Shown here: positions 17,460-27,758 of the stretch, one piece after another | Position numbering within the stretch: the stretch's first letter is position 1 | Layout of the letters: each line of letters opens with the position of its first letter | The notes under the pieces: model-generated | Database searches by the model: none | Told to the model about the DNA's origin: nothing | Seen by the model: the letters and a program-made list of their open reading frames with translations, nothing else | Position numbers and translations under genes: made by a program | Assembly (NCBI GenBank): GCA_016788705.1 | Contig: JAEUSQ010000051.1 | Location: 1-64,000 of the forward strand | Direction of reading: 5' to 3' | Source: Bacteroidetes Order II. bacterium | GTDB lineage: Bacteria; Bacteroidota; Rhodothermia; Rhodothermales; UBA2364 | DNA: 64,000 nt

Positions 17460-19799
17460 ATGCCCATAGTAGATGTAATTTCATTGCAGGATACTGCCCG
17501 ACAAAAGTACCTGAATTATGCCCTTTCTGTCATTACAAGTCGTGCCTTGCCCGATGTTCGGGATGGCCTAAAGCCCGTCCATCGTCGGATTTTGTATGCG
17601 ATGTACAACAATTTGCGGTTGTTGCCAGAAGGGCGCCACCGGAAAAGCGCACAGGTGGTGGGGGAGGTTATTGGTAAGTTCCATCCACATGGCGATACGG
17701 CAGTATATGATGCAATGGTGCGGATGGCCCAAGACTTCTCGATGCGCTATATGCTGGTGGATGGACAAGGGAACTTTGGTTCGATTGATGGCGATAGCCC
17801 GGCGGCGATGCGCTATACCGAAGCCAAGTTACGTCCGATGGCTGTTGCCTTGATCGAAGAAATTCGGCAGCAAACCGTTCCTTTTCGCCCCAATTACGAC
17901 GGAACACTGTCTGAACCGATTGTGTTGCCCGCGCAAGTTCCCAATTTATTGGTGAATGGAACCACCGGCATTGCGGTTGGAATGGCCACCAATATTCCGC
18001 CGCACAACCTTGCTGAAACCTTAGACGCTGCGATCTTATTGGCCAAAAAACCGGAATTAACGGTTAAAGATCTTATGGAAGTGTTTTGGGGACCGGATTT
18101 TCCGACTTTTGGGCGGATTCTTAATACGCGAGATGAACTGATCAAGGTCTATGAGTCTGGCGAAGGGGCCATCGAACTTCGTGGTGAATACACGACCGAA
18201 AAAATGGAAGGGAACAAGCAGGCGATTATCCTAACCTCTGTTCCGTTTGGCCACTCTAAGGCCGATCTTGTGGAGAAAATTGCGGATATTGTGCGTGGCG
18301 GAAAACTACCTCAAGTTGTAGATGTTTGGGATGAATCCACGACTGAAATTCGGGTGGTGCTGGAACTCAAAAAAGGGGCCGATGCGGATGCCGCGATGGC
18401 GTATCTCTTTAAACACACCCCCCTCCAAACGCGCTTCCATGTCAATATGACGTGCTTGATTCCGACAGAAAACCCTGAAATTTCAACCCCCAAAAAGGTA
18501 AACCTGAAAGAAGCCCTTCGGTATTTCCTCGATTTTCGGTACGATGTGGTGGTGAAAAGACTCCGGCACGAGTTAGAAATGTTGGAGAAGCGTATCCACA
18601 TCCTGAAAGGCTTTGCCATTATTTTTGATGCCTTAGACGAGGCCATACGCATCATCCGTTCCTCCCGCGATAAAGCAGATGCCGCCAAAGGACTGATCAA
18701 TCGCTTCGGCATTGATGACATCCAGGCCGATGCCGTGTTGGAAACCAAGCTATATCGGCTTGCCCAGTTGGAAATTGAGGACATCCTACAGGAGTTGGCC
18801 GAGAAAGAAGCCCGTGCTGCCGAGATCCGGGCTATTTTGGGTGATGAACAAGCCCTCTGGAAAATGGTGCGGGGCGAATTGCGCACCATCCGAAAAAAAT
18901 TTGCCGATGAGCGCCGATCGGTAATAGCAGGCCCCGACGCAAAATTGGCCTATACCGAAGAAGCGTATATCATAAAGGAAGATGTGTATGTGATCGTGAC
19001 CCGCGACGGTTGGGTAAAACGGCAACGCTCATATGCGAATTTGGAATCCATCCGCACCCGCGAGGGCGATCAAGTGGGCTGGGCATTACCCGGCTCCACC
19101 CGCGACTCGGTTTGCTTTTTCACGAGTTTGGGCAAAGCCTACACCATCCGCATAGACGAACTGAATCAAACCACAGGATATGGCGATCCGATTCAAAAAT
19201 ACTTCACTTTTTCTGATAGAGAACGGGTGATTGGCGTGGTGTCCTTTGATCCACGGGTCATGCCAGAGGCCCTTCACGAGAAAAAATCCTCTACCGAGCT
19301 GTTTGGCGAAGTAGAAGAGGAAATCACAGGGCCTTTTTTGGTAGGACTCACTGCTGCGGCCATGGCTGTCCGACTGACGAGTGAAGCCTTTGTAGAACCT
19401 TCTACAAAAGCAGGACGCACGTTCATGAAAGTCCCGCCCGGCGATGAAGCCTTGGCGGTATATGTGGCGCGTGGTGATGAAAATGTGTGTATAGCTTCGC
19501 AACAAGGGCGTGGTCTGATCTTTCCACTTAATCAGATTTCGGTGGTGAAGGGGGCAGCACGCGGCGTAATTGCGATGCGGTTGGAGCCAAAAGACCGCTT
19601 AATGGGCTTTGCGCTCTCTGGCGCGCAACGACAAGGACTGACCGTGGAGACCAATCGGGGGCGGCAAGAAATTGTACGTCCCACCAAGTTCGAGGTGTCC
19701 AAAAGAGCGAATAAAGGCAAGAGCATCATTGAACGCGGAACCTTGGTAAAGGCCCTTTATGAACCCGTAGAAATACGGTTAAATGGTACGAGTGAATAA
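17460..19799 (+). CDS. parC: Type IIA topoisomerase subunit A (ParC/GyrA-like)
   Basis: DNA cleavage subunit of a type IIA topoisomerase. ATG 17460 ([14 protein letters not shown]) is preferred to the in-frame TTG at 17394, whose extra 22 residues are unlike the family. Winged-helix domain: [40 protein letters not shown] (quinolone region with Thr at the Ser83 position and Asp at Asp87), active-site Tyr119 in [12 protein letters not shown]. Coiled-coil and gate domain follow, and the C-terminal beta-pinwheel begins near 500. The GyrA box (QRRGGKG-like) was not seen, which favours ParC over GyrA. 779 residues. First gene of a unit with the membrane protein and parE. Confidence 0.9.
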   Translation: MPIVDVISLQDTARQKYLNYALSVITSRALPDVRDGLKPVHRRILYAMYNNLRLLPEGRHRKSAQVVGEVIGKFHPHGDTAVYDAMVRMAQDFSMRYMLVDGQGNFGSIDGDSPAAMRYTEAKLRPMAVALIEEIRQQTVPFRPNYDGTLSEPIVLPAQVPNLLVNGTTGIAVGMATNIPPHNLAETLDAAILLAKKPELTVKDLMEVFWGPDFPTFGRILNTRDELIKVYESGEGAIELRGEYTTEKMEGNKQAIILTSVPFGHSKADLVEKIADIVRGGKLPQVVDVWDESTTEIRVVLELKKGADADAAMAYLFKHTPLQTRFHVNMTCLIPTENPEISTPKKVNLKEALRYFLDFRYDVVVKRLRHELEMLEKRIHILKGFAIIFDALDEAIRIIRSSRDKADAAKGLINRFGIDDIQADAVLETKLYRLAQLEIEDILQELAEKEARAAEIRAILGDEQALWKMVRGELRTIRKKFADERRSVIAGPDAKLAYTEEAYIIKEDVYVIVTRDGWVKRQRSYANLESIRTREGDQVGWALPGSTRDSVCFFTSLGKAYTIRIDELNQTTGYGDPIQKYFTFSDRERVIGVVSFDPRVMPEALHEKKSSTELFGEVEEEITGPFLVGLTAAAMAVRLTSEAFVEPSTKAGRTFMKVPPGDEALAVYVARGDENVCIASQQGRGLIFPLNQISVVKGAARGVIAMRLEPKDRLMGFALSGAQRQGLTVETNRGRQEIVRPTKFEVSKRANKGKSIIERGTLVKALYEPVEIRLNGTSE

Positions 19800-19826
19800 A
19801 GGTGAATTATTGTACAAAAAGGCTTT

Positions 19827-20588
19827 ATGAAAAAAGTTAGCCGTTTTTTTTGGTACGACCTCGAAGATGAATTCGGTATTCTGATGACGCCAGAAGAGCA
19901 ACAGCGTACCCGAACCTATGGGGACTTGTTACACTTGATTGGTTCCAAAATGGGCCGTATTCCATCGGAGGCTACTCTCCAAAGAGTTTTTGAGGAACGG
20001 GCAAAGTGGGCAATTGCTACTGTATTCGAGATTCCTTCGGAGAAAGTTCGTTTATCGGATTCATTGACACATGTCTTAGACAAAATACCGTCTGAAAACG
20101 ACATGGCGTTGTTGTCTATTCAAGCAAATGTGGATTTTCATCCTGTCTCGGATCGCTTTATCCATACCTCCGTCCGGTTGGAGCAAGGTGGAATGGCCTT
20201 TTTGGTTTTGCTTGGAACTGTTTTGGGGATATTGTTTACGGATAATCGTTCTCTACAGATTATGGGGATGGCCGCATTAGCTTTAGTGGCAATTTGGGTG
20301 TATGGCTTTCGGAAAATGGAACAGCAGAAAAAAGCGGCCTATAGTAAAATTTTGGTGAGCGATATGGTTTCGGTGATGACCAAGCAGTTTTTGGAAGGAG
20401 CGCCTTCATATCCGCAAAGCCTTTCAAGTGAAGACCTTGAGCAGCAATTTAGAAGGTTGTTTATAGAAGGATACGAGATTCCAGAAGCCACCTTGCAACC
20501 ACATGCTGACTTGATCCGAGACTTGCACTTAGACGAAAACGAAGACGACAATAATCTTCCAATAGTCATTCCATCTATACACCGATAA
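19827..20588 (+). CDS. Two-helix membrane protein with acyl-carrier-like segments, between parC and parE
   Basis: 253 residues. Central hairpin of two membrane helices at about 115-160 (MAFLVLLGTVLGILFTDN and MGMAALALVAIWVYGFRK). The N-terminus (LEDEFGILMTPEEQQRTRTY then GDLLHLI) reads like helices III-IV of an acyl carrier protein or DUF1493 fold. FEIPSEKVRLSDSLTHVL and, near the C-terminus, YEIPEATLQPHADLIRDLHL resemble the loop and DSL helix of ACPs. In the first the serine of DSL is present, in the second replaced. These calls are by eye; no functional claim. It lies 27 bp after parC and 38 bp before parE, on the same strand, so is co-transcribed. Confidence 0.65.
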   Translation: MKKVSRFFWYDLEDEFGILMTPEEQQRTRTYGDLLHLIGSKMGRIPSEATLQRVFEERAKWAIATVFEIPSEKVRLSDSLTHVLDKIPSENDMALLSIQANVDFHPVSDRFIHTSVRLEQGGMAFLVLLGTVLGILFTDNRSLQIMGMAALALVAIWVYGFRKMEQQKKAAYSKILVSDMVSVMTKQFLEGAPSYPQSLSSEDLEQQFRRLFIEGYEIPEATLQPHADLIRDLHLDENEDDNNLPIVIPSIHR

Positions 20589-20626
20589 AATATGAAATAG
20601 TAAAATAAAGTTAGAAAAACAAATAC

Positions 20627-22555
20627 ATGGGTAATTATACAGGCGAGAATATACAAGTCCTTGAAGGACTTGAACCGGTGCGTAAACGTCCGGGGATGTA
20701 CATCGGAGGAACGGGTAAGGCAGGGCTTCATCATTTGCTTTGGGAAATTGTGGACAATGCGGTGGACGAGGCTACGAACGGCTATGCCACGCTCATTGAA
20801 GTGACCCTTCATAAAGATGGGAAAACTTGCTCGGTGAGTGACAATGGGCGCGGCATTCCAGTGGACATCCACCCCGTCAAAAAAGTCCCGACTTTAGAGC
20901 TTATCCTCACCACGCTCCACGCCGGAGGGAAATTTGATGGTTCCAGTTATATCACTTCCGGCGGTTTGCATGGCGTAGGTTCTTCGGTGGTGAATGCCCT
21001 CTCGGAAGAACTCGTTGCCACCATCAAACGAGAAGGGAAAACGTATCAGCAAATCTTTACGAAAGGCGTTCCAATTACCAAACTCAAGGTACTCAATCCC
21101 AATTCGCGTGGTTCTGGGACAACCATCCAATTTCGGCCCGATGAAGACATCTTCGAGACCACTCTGTTTGATGCGGCCCTCATTGCCGAGAATTTAGAGA
21201 CCAAAACCTATCTAAACAAAACTTTAAAGATTGTTTTTAAGGATGAAGTAAACGGAAAACGCTACGAGTTTCATCACGAAGGTGGCATTCGGGAATACCT
21301 GACCCACATGGTTGGGAAGGACAAAGCACGCCCCGTCCACTCCGAGCAATTTGCGTTGTCGCAACCGGACTTGGTGGCGGGTTTACGTGCAGAATTGGTA
21401 CTACAATGGACGGAATCGCCGCGTGAGTCTATAAAATCGTATGTAAATGGTATTCCAACCTCCGATGGCGGTACACACGAGGCGGGCTTAAAAGATGGGG
21501 TGGTAAAAGCTGTTCGGGCATATATGGAAACGCACAACCTGACCGATAAAAAGTTGGAAATCTCGGCGGATGATATTCGGGAGGGGCTTTTTGCCATTCT
21601 GAATGTCTATATGACCGAGCCACAATTTCAGGGACAAACCAAAGACAAACTCAATAATCCAGAAGCCCGATCTTTGGTAAATAATGCGTTTCGATTGGAT
21701 TTGGAACAATGGCTCAATGCCCACCCCTCGTTTGGGGATGCGATCGCGGCACGGGTGGTTCAGGCCGCCAAGGCCCGATTGGCCAGCCGGACAGCCGTTC
21801 AAGCCGTGCGTGCCAAATCGGTGGGTAGTTCTCGATTGGCCTTGCCGGGTAAATTGGCGGATTGTTCCTCCAAGAAGCCAGACGAATGTGAGTTGTTTAT
21901 CGTGGAAGGAGACTCGGCGGGTGGCTCGGCCAAGCAAGGGCGCGACCGAAAGTTCCAGGCGATCTTACCACTACGCGGAAAAGTGTTGAATACAGAGCAG
22001 GCAAATGCCAAAAAACTAACCGATAACAAGGAGTTAAGCAACATCCTTTTGGCATTGGGCTGTGGCATTGGCGATAAAATGGACTTAGGCAATCTTCGAT
22101 ACCATAAAATAATCTTGCTTATGGATGCCGACTCCGATGGCCACCACATTGCAACGCTCTTGCTCACCTTTTTTTATCGTCATATGCGTCCGTTGATTGA
22201 CGGTGGCTATGTTTATATTGCCCAGCCGCCTCTTTATCGGGTGGATGTAGGCAAAGAAACCTTCTGGGCTTTGGATGATACCGACCGAGAACGCATTATC
22301 CGTGAACAAAAAAAATCCAAACCCCGCGCCATAGCCGAAATCCAACGCTTCAAAGGCTTGGGCGAGATGATGCCGCAAACCTTGAAAGAAACCACCCTCG
22401 ATCCGGATAAGCGCCGTTTACTACGGGTCGCCATACCGGATACCGAACGCCTCAGAACCGAACAGATGATTACCGACTTAATGGGCAAGGATGCCTCTGC
22501 GCGATATCGGTTTATCATGGAAAACGCCGAAGAAGCGGAGGAACTTGACGTTTAA
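20627..22555 (+). CDS. parE: Type IIA topoisomerase subunit B (ParE/GyrB-like)
   Basis: ATPase subunit partnering the A subunit encoded upstream. GHKL ATPase: EIVDNAVDEA, VSDNGRGIPVDIHP, GLHGVGSSVVNALS; transducer domain with QTKDKLNNPEAR carrying the catalytic-loop Lys. TOPRIM: LFIVEGDSAGGSAKQGRDR, PLRGKVLN and LLMDADSDGHHIATLL. The C-terminal tail QRFKGLGEMMP followed by TTLDP is complete. 642 residues without the gamma-proteobacterial insertion. ParE and GyrB cannot be separated with certainty; the missing GyrA box in the partner supports topoisomerase IV, i.e. decatenation. Confidence 0.92.
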   Translation: MGNYTGENIQVLEGLEPVRKRPGMYIGGTGKAGLHHLLWEIVDNAVDEATNGYATLIEVTLHKDGKTCSVSDNGRGIPVDIHPVKKVPTLELILTTLHAGGKFDGSSYITSGGLHGVGSSVVNALSEELVATIKREGKTYQQIFTKGVPITKLKVLNPNSRGSGTTIQFRPDEDIFETTLFDAALIAENLETKTYLNKTLKIVFKDEVNGKRYEFHHEGGIREYLTHMVGKDKARPVHSEQFALSQPDLVAGLRAELVLQWTESPRESIKSYVNGIPTSDGGTHEAGLKDGVVKAVRAYMETHNLTDKKLEISADDIREGLFAILNVYMTEPQFQGQTKDKLNNPEARSLVNNAFRLDLEQWLNAHPSFGDAIAARVVQAAKARLASRTAVQAVRAKSVGSSRLALPGKLADCSSKKPDECELFIVEGDSAGGSAKQGRDRKFQAILPLRGKVLNTEQANAKKLTDNKELSNILLALGCGIGDKMDLGNLRYHKIILLMDADSDGHHIATLLLTFFYRHMRPLIDGGYVYIAQPPLYRVDVGKETFWALDDTDRERIIREQKKSKPRAIAEIQRFKGLGEMMPQTLKETTLDPDKRRLLRVAIPDTERLRTEQMITDLMGKDASARYRFIMENAEEAEELDV

Positions 22556-22569
22556 AGCAATTTAGGGCG

Positions 22570-22598
22570 TTTTGATGGGCGACTGGCTGGCGTATATT
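22570..22598 (+). promoter_or_regulatory. Candidate promoter upstream of the UvrD-type helicase
   Basis: TTTTGA (22570-22575), 17 bp, TATATT (22593-22598), 22 bp before the ATG of the helicase. It starts 15 bp after the parE stop, implying separate expression of the helicase/GNAT pair. Match by consensus only. Confidence 0.35.
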
Positions 22599-22620
22599 AT
22601 AGGAAACTCCGTCCAAACGC

Positions 22621-24654
22621 ATGACACGCTCTTTTGTCCTAAAACCGGAATCTGCACCTATCCCATCGGTGCATTATCAAATTCCATATGCCGAACACCT
22701 CAATCCACAACAATTGGCGGTGGTCGAGGCGCTAAATGGCCCCGCTTTAGTGATTGCAGGAGCTGGGACAGGAAAAACGCGCACCTTGATATACCGCTTG
22801 GCCCGATTGGTGGAAAGCGGCATTCCTCCCGAAGAAATTGTATTACTTACCTTTACCCGGCGTGCGGCGCGAGAAATGCTAAACCGTGCCACAACTTTAT
22901 TGGATGGACGATGCGAAGGCATCAAAGGGGGTACTTTTCATGGTTTTTGTCTGAGTATATTACAACGATTTGCTCCACAAATAGGTTTTCCAGCTCGGTT
23001 TAGCGTTTTAGATGCTGCTGATGCCGCCGATGTCGTGGACTTGCTTCGTACCCAGCGAGGACTCCATCGATCAAAAACCCGTTTCCCCAAAAAGGACACC
23101 CTATACCATCTCTTTTCTGCAAGCGTAAACCGTCAAAAAGAACTCCCCCAACTCCTCGCCCAAGAATTCCCACAACACGTCAGACACGAGGCCGAAATTT
23201 TGGCATTATACAAAGCCTATGACCAGTATAAACAGCAGCATGGGCTAATGGACTACGACGATTTGTTGGTACGCACGTTACAACTCTTCGAAGCACATCC
23301 CACCATTCGATACGAAGTGTGTGCCCGAATTCGGCACGTCTTGGTGGACGAATTTCAAGACACCAACAAACTCCAAGGCGATCTGGTGGCGGCTTTTGCG
23401 TCGGTTCATAGGAATGTAATGGCTGTAGGCGATGACGCCCAAAGTATTTATGCCTTCCGAGGGGCCAATTTTCAAAATATCATGGGGTTTCCCACACGTT
23501 TTTCTGGAACAACCCTGTATAAACTAGAAGAAAACTACCGATCTACCCCGCCCATTTTGCACTTGGCCAATTACATCTTGTCCCAAGCCCATGAACGCTA
23601 CGAAAAGGAACTATTCTCTCGAAGAGAAGGTGGTGAACTTCCGGCAATTGTTCAAGCCCCAGACGACCGCTTCCAGAGCCGATTTGTATGCCAAATGGTC
23701 TTGCAATTGCGCGAAGAAGGCGTTCCTTTACACGAGATGGCAGTCCTCTTTCGCAACGGACGCGACTCCTACGACCTCGAACTGGAACTGGCACAACGCA
23801 ACATCCCTTTTGTGAAGTTTGGTGGGTTAAAATTGAACGATGCCGCCCACATCAAGGATGTTTTGGCCCATCTTAAAATCGCCGAGAATCCATTAGATGT
23901 GGTGGCATGGCAAAGGGTGTTGTTGTTGCTTAAAGGAATTGGGCCGAAAACCGCACAAGAACTTATTGCATGGGTTTTAAACACGGATAGGCCCTATGAT
24001 TTTGACAGCCTACAATCATTTGAAAAATATGCCCAACAACTAAGGCCACTCGCTTTGCTATTGCAGGAGTTACGAAAAGGGGAACACCTTGCTTCGTCTC
24101 AGGTGTCTGATGTCATTCATTATTATGGCTCAATTTTGGAACGGGTTCATCCTGATGATACCGAAAAACGTCGTCAGGATCTGGAGCATTTTATAGGGAT
24201 TGCTGCCAATTTCGCAACGCGAAGAGACTTGCTCAGTGCGCTGGCACTTGATCCTATCGAACGAAGCACGGTGGAGGTGGAAGCCACCCAAAAGGATGAA
24301 GCTCCGTTGGTTTTGTCCACTATTCACTCAGCGAAGGGACTGGAATACCAGGCTGTTTTTATTACCCAAGCACTGGAGGGCGTTTTGCCTTCCGGTTATG
24401 CACTTAATAATCAATCGGCAATAGACGAGGAAAGACGTTTGTTGTATGTGGCCCTCACCCGTGCAAAGGATTATCTGTTTGTTTCACATCCGGTGCTCGG
24501 ATATCAAAGGAGTTTTGGTGGTGAATATTTTACCAAGCCTTCACGCTTTATTCAGGATATCCCTGAACACCTCGCAGAGCCTTGGCAACTGGTAGAGTCG
24601 GCTGTTTCCAACAACGAGCTACCCACGAGTGATCCTCATTTATCACTTCCTTAA
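22621..24654 (+). CDS. UvrD/PcrA-type superfamily 1 DNA helicase
   Basis: 677 residues, SF1A helicase: Q-motif LNPQQLAVVEA, Walker A GAGTGKTRTL (Lys52), motif Ia TFTRRAAREML, Walker B VLVDEFQDTN, motif III VGDDAQSIYAFRGA, motif IV YRSTPPIL, motif V STIHSAKGLEYQAVF, motif VI ALTRAKDYLF. All motors residues are intact, so active ATP-driven 3'-5' unwinding is expected. Shorter than PcrA/UvrD, and lacking their C-terminal RNA-polymerase-binding tail. A second, longer paralogue is at 40546-42921. The GNAT gene starts 2 bp after the stop. Confidence 0.9.
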   Translation: MTRSFVLKPESAPIPSVHYQIPYAEHLNPQQLAVVEALNGPALVIAGAGTGKTRTLIYRLARLVESGIPPEEIVLLTFTRRAAREMLNRATTLLDGRCEGIKGGTFHGFCLSILQRFAPQIGFPARFSVLDAADAADVVDLLRTQRGLHRSKTRFPKKDTLYHLFSASVNRQKELPQLLAQEFPQHVRHEAEILALYKAYDQYKQQHGLMDYDDLLVRTLQLFEAHPTIRYEVCARIRHVLVDEFQDTNKLQGDLVAAFASVHRNVMAVGDDAQSIYAFRGANFQNIMGFPTRFSGTTLYKLEENYRSTPPILHLANYILSQAHERYEKELFSRREGGELPAIVQAPDDRFQSRFVCQMVLQLREEGVPLHEMAVLFRNGRDSYDLELELAQRNIPFVKFGGLKLNDAAHIKDVLAHLKIAENPLDVVAWQRVLLLLKGIGPKTAQELIAWVLNTDRPYDFDSLQSFEKYAQQLRPLALLLQELRKGEHLASSQVSDVIHYYGSILERVHPDDTEKRRQDLEHFIGIAANFATRRDLLSALALDPIERSTVEVEATQKDEAPLVLSTIHSAKGLEYQAVFITQALEGVLPSGYALNNQSAIDEERRLLYVALTRAKDYLFVSHPVLGYQRSFGGEYFTKPSRFIQDIPEHLAEPWQLVESAVSNNELPTSDPHLSLP

Positions 24655-24656
24655 TC

Positions 24657-25106
24657 ATGGTTACGCCAATGATTGCCCCACCCTTTTCGATTCATTTATC
24701 TGACATGGAGTCGCTCTCGGTCATTGAGCGACTCAACGAAGCCATTTTTGGTGATCGGCATATCATTGCTCGTATGGATCGCGAAGACCTAACGATTTTG
24801 TTGGCGTATTTTGAAGGATTACCTATTGGATTTAAAATCGGATATATGGGAAATGAAAAGGTTTTTTATAGTGCAAAAGGAGGGGTTCTGCCAGCTTATC
24901 GCAGGAATGGCTTGGCACGTGCCATGTTATATCATATGATGGAAATTGCCCAAGCACGGGGTTATCGTGCTTTTGTCTTTGATACGTTTCCCAATAAACA
25001 CCCTGGAATGACGATTCTTGCGCTCTCGGAAGGATTTTCCGTAATCAATGCCCAGCATAACCGAACTTTTAATGATTATAACCTGCGGTTTCAAAAGGTG
25101 TTGTGA
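24657..25106 (+). CDS. GNAT-family N-acetyltransferase
   Basis: 149 residues. Acetyl-CoA-binding motif A region VLPAYRRNGLARAMLYHMME (consensus Q/RxxGxG/A) with preceding strand, then ARGYRAFVFDTFPNKHPGM, where the ordinary motif B Asn is in FPNK. Substrate unknown. Its start sits 2 bp after the helicase stop, so it is translated from the same mRNA, and may simply share expression. The following 834 bp are non-coding. Confidence 0.82.
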   Translation: MVTPMIAPPFSIHLSDMESLSVIERLNEAIFGDRHIIARMDREDLTILLAYFEGLPIGFKIGYMGNEKVFYSAKGGVLPAYRRNGLARAMLYHMMEIAQARGYRAFVFDTFPNKHPGMTILALSEGFSVINAQHNRTFNDYNLRFQKVL

Positions 25107-25940
25107 AGGCAAACATCATTGTAAGGTCTTTCTTGATAAAGTCGTTATTGTGGCTACGTAGGGAAGATATTGTGGCCTTATTTTATTCAATCCCTATATG
25201 TGTTAGACTGTGTAATAATAGGTTCGATAATGGCTAAATTATTTTATTATTTGGTAAAATACTATGAATAAAGTGGATTGCCCAACGCGTTGCGTAAATC
25301 CCAATGTCAGTGTAAAAAAGCGGATCCGCAAAGCCCAAACTAAAAGGGCTTGAAATAAGCGAAGCGATTCACGAATACCGGAAAAATCAAAAAGTGCCGT
25401 GAGTCATTTTGCCAACGCACAACAAAGGCGAACAGAAACAGGATAGAATATAAAGCGAACGTGAATATGTTGGCCATTTTTTAGAATAAAGCCCAGAATT
25501 TACCTTTCTTCCTCAAATACATTGTAAAAATGGGCATTTATTTTGTGTGTCGGTTCGCTCGGCCTTTACTTCATGTGTCGCTTTGCTCGGCTGCGCTCAA
25601 TGACCGCCCGGAAAGTTGACTATTTTGAGTTCTCCTTAATTTTTGGCCAAAATATAGATCAAGGTCTTAAATGTAAAAAAATAAGGTCCAACCTTGAAAT
25701 TTATAAAACCTTTTGCCTATATTGAATAGGCCACCGCTACTGAAAAGTTCTGAATAAGTTAGGTAAAATCAATTCTTGCACCTGAGCAAAAGTCATATGC
25801 AGGCGTTCGTGCGGCGATGGTAACAGAAGTTGATCGGAGAAAAACTGACCTGAAGTTCGGCAAGTTAGAAGGTGTCAGCATGTTTCGGAGAGGCCAAAAT
25901 TAAAAATTAATATTATTGGTCATCCTAAGCCTAATCTGTA
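25107..25940. other. Non-coding stretch, 834 bp, separating housekeeping genes from the signalling block
   Basis: No convincing gene: the longest frame (25543-25725) contains a duplicated 17-mer. Visible structure: palindrome GCGGATCCGC (25320-25329) followed at once by AAGCCC/GGGCTT (25331-25351, 9-nt loop), and two 17-mers at 25547 and 25575. A 28-codon frame ending at about 25903 (MVTEVDRRKTDLKFG and on) could be a gene scrap. The composition becomes AT-rich from about 25600. The stretch looks like the scar of past insertions or deletions. Confidence 0.5.
25547..25591. repeat. Two 17-bp direct repeats of a Bacteroidota-type dispersed motif
   Basis: GTGTCGGTTCGCTCGGC (25547-25563) and GTGTCGCTTTGCTCGGC (25575-25591) agree at 15 of 17 positions. 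The second is followed by TGCGCTCAATGACCG, a string I have seen in dispersed intergenic repeats of many bacterial genomes; genome-wide copy number is unknown. Confidence 0.45.
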
Positions 25941-27758
25941 GTGAAATTAAAAATTTCTTCTAATTCAAAATATTTTCCATTGAAACCTGCATTCAATACC
26001 CAATACGGCGAGTATTTATCCAATGTTTTTGGATATTTAGGCGAAGAAGAAATTGCTCAGATTTTTGCCAATACACAAATCTTAAATTTTGAAACAGGTG
26101 AGTTTCTGTTTAATCAAGGACAAATCCAACATGCGCTTTACATCGTTCTGTCGGGGCGCTTTCGTGTTTTATTTGAAAGTGAACAAGCAACCCAAATTCT
26201 GGGCGATGTATCGGCAGGTGAGCCAGTAGGTGAACTCGGACTGTTTACAAAAGAGCCGCGTAGTGCATCTGTTGTAGCACTAAGAAAGTCCGTGGTTATG
26301 CAACTAAATGAGGAAGACTACCTGAAATTGGTTGAAAAATATCCCTCATTGGCACACACTATCACCCAATTTGTGATTAATCGCTTGCGAAAAAATGCGT
26401 TACAACATGGTACAAGTGCGCCACCGAAGAATATTGCCATTGTAAACTTACAACCTGATACCAACAACATAAGTGACTGGGCAGACAGCATCAAGCAAAC
26501 CCTTGGTACGATGGCGGTAGATACTCACATTTATTACCATGATGACCTTCGATCAAATGACCATATACACGATCTTTTTAATACCATAGAAAACCATAAA
26601 GGTCTTAATTTATTGGTCTGTGATTCAAAGAACATATCATGGGCTAATCAGTGCATAACATATTGTGATTTGGTATTGGTCGTTACGGAATTTAATGCAC
26701 CTTCTGAAAGTTATCCAATTGAAGAAGATTTAAAACTATACACTTCAAACATCTTAAATAAAAAAGTTTATTTAATACTCTTACATCCCGAAAATACGAC
26801 TTCGCCTACAAATACACGACGTTGGTTTCCGGGGAGGAAATTTGATCTACATTTACATATTCGTACAAAAAATATCAGGGATACCCGTCGGCTTTGTCGT
26901 GTGCTCACACATCAATCCATAGGCTTAGTTCTTGGAGGCGGTGGGGCAAAAGGGTTTTCACATATTGGTGCGACAAAGGCTTTAATTGAATCGGGAATTG
27001 AAATTGATTTTATAGGCGGGACAAGTGCTGGGGCATTATTTGGCATTGGCTTAAGTTTTAATGAATTTGACATACCCAAAACAATCGCTATTTCCAAAGC
27101 AGGAGCGGCAAGCAAACCCACCTCAAACGATTATCATTTTCCATTTTTATCCCTCATGACGGGTCGTAAAATGCGAAAATTATTGCATCAAACCTTCGGG
27201 GACATGCACCTCGAAGATATTTGGATACCCAGTTTTTGTGTCTCGGCCAACTATTCTACAGCCACCCTAACAGTCCATGAAACGGGTTTAATAAGGCAAC
27301 GAATAGAAGCAAGTATAGCAATCCCTGGTGTATTCCCACCTGTAATTATTGACCAGCATTTGCATGTTGACGGTGGCGTTATGGATAATTTACCCATTGA
27401 GCCTATGTATAAAAAACCCGTTAAACATATAATTGCCATTTCTCTTTCTCTGCAATCACCTCATCTTGTTGACATAGAAACAGTACCTTCAGCTTGGACA
27501 CTTTTAGTGAATAAACTAACGAAGAGACGGCGATTTAAATTACCTCAGATGGCTTCCATCTTGATTAATTCGCTAACGCTCAATAGCGTACAAAAACAGG
27601 CGAGAACCAAATCCATGGTCTCAATCTACCTTGAAATGGATTTCAAAAAAATTGGGCTCCTCGACTGGTCAAAATGGGAAGAATTACTAGAACAGGGTTA
27701 TATAAAAATGAATCAATATTTAAAGGATATCCCTGAAGGCCAACAATTCTGGAAATGA
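25941..27758 (+). CDS. cNMP-binding patatin-like phospholipase (NTE type)
   Basis: 605 residues; GTG start at 25941 is the only upstream candidate in frame. Domain 1 (about 25-150) is a CRP-type cyclic-nucleotide-binding fold with a complete phosphate-binding cassette: VGELGLFTKEPRSASV, including Glu98, Arg107, Ser108. Domain 2 (about 160-320) is a Rossmann-like linker, as in NTE proteins. Domain 3 (about 320-590) is the patatin lipase: oxyanion loop GLVLGGGGAKGFSHIG, nucleophile Ser362 in GGTSAGALFG, and catalytic Asp477 in VDGGVMDNLP. All catalytic and ligand-binding residues are present. It should hydrolyse phospholipids or lysophospholipids under control of cAMP or cGMP. Stop overlaps the start of the next gene by 4 bp (ATGA), so it is translationally coupled to the kinase. 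Confidence 0.92.
   Translation: MKLKISSNSKYFPLKPAFNTQYGEYLSNVFGYLGEEEIAQIFANTQILNFETGEFLFNQGQIQHALYIVLSGRFRVLFESEQATQILGDVSAGEPVGELGLFTKEPRSASVVALRKSVVMQLNEEDYLKLVEKYPSLAHTITQFVINRLRKNALQHGTSAPPKNIAIVNLQPDTNNISDWADSIKQTLGTMAVDTHIYYHDDLRSNDHIHDLFNTIENHKGLNLLVCDSKNISWANQCITYCDLVLVVTEFNAPSESYPIEEDLKLYTSNILNKKVYLILLHPENTTSPTNTRRWFPGRKFDLHLHIRTKNIRDTRRLCRVLTHQSIGLVLGGGGAKGFSHIGATKALIESGIEIDFIGGTSAGALFGIGLSFNEFDIPKTIAISKAGAASKPTSNDYHFPFLSLMTGRKMRKLLHQTFGDMHLEDIWIPSFCVSANYSTATLTVHETGLIRQRIEASIAIPGVFPPVIIDQHLHVDGGVMDNLPIEPMYKKPVKHIIAISLSLQSPHLVDIETVPSAWTLLVNKLTKRRRFKLPQMASILINSLTLNSVQKQARTKSMVSIYLEMDFKKIGLLDWSKWEELLEQGYIKMNQYLKDIPEGQQFWK

Noticed and set aside
18311-18889. Long antisense frame inside parC
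   Set aside because: Shadow of the well-supported coding strand.
25543-25725. 60-codon plus-strand frame in the long spacer
   Set aside because: Made up largely of the 17-bp repeat pair; no recognisable fold or initiation signal.
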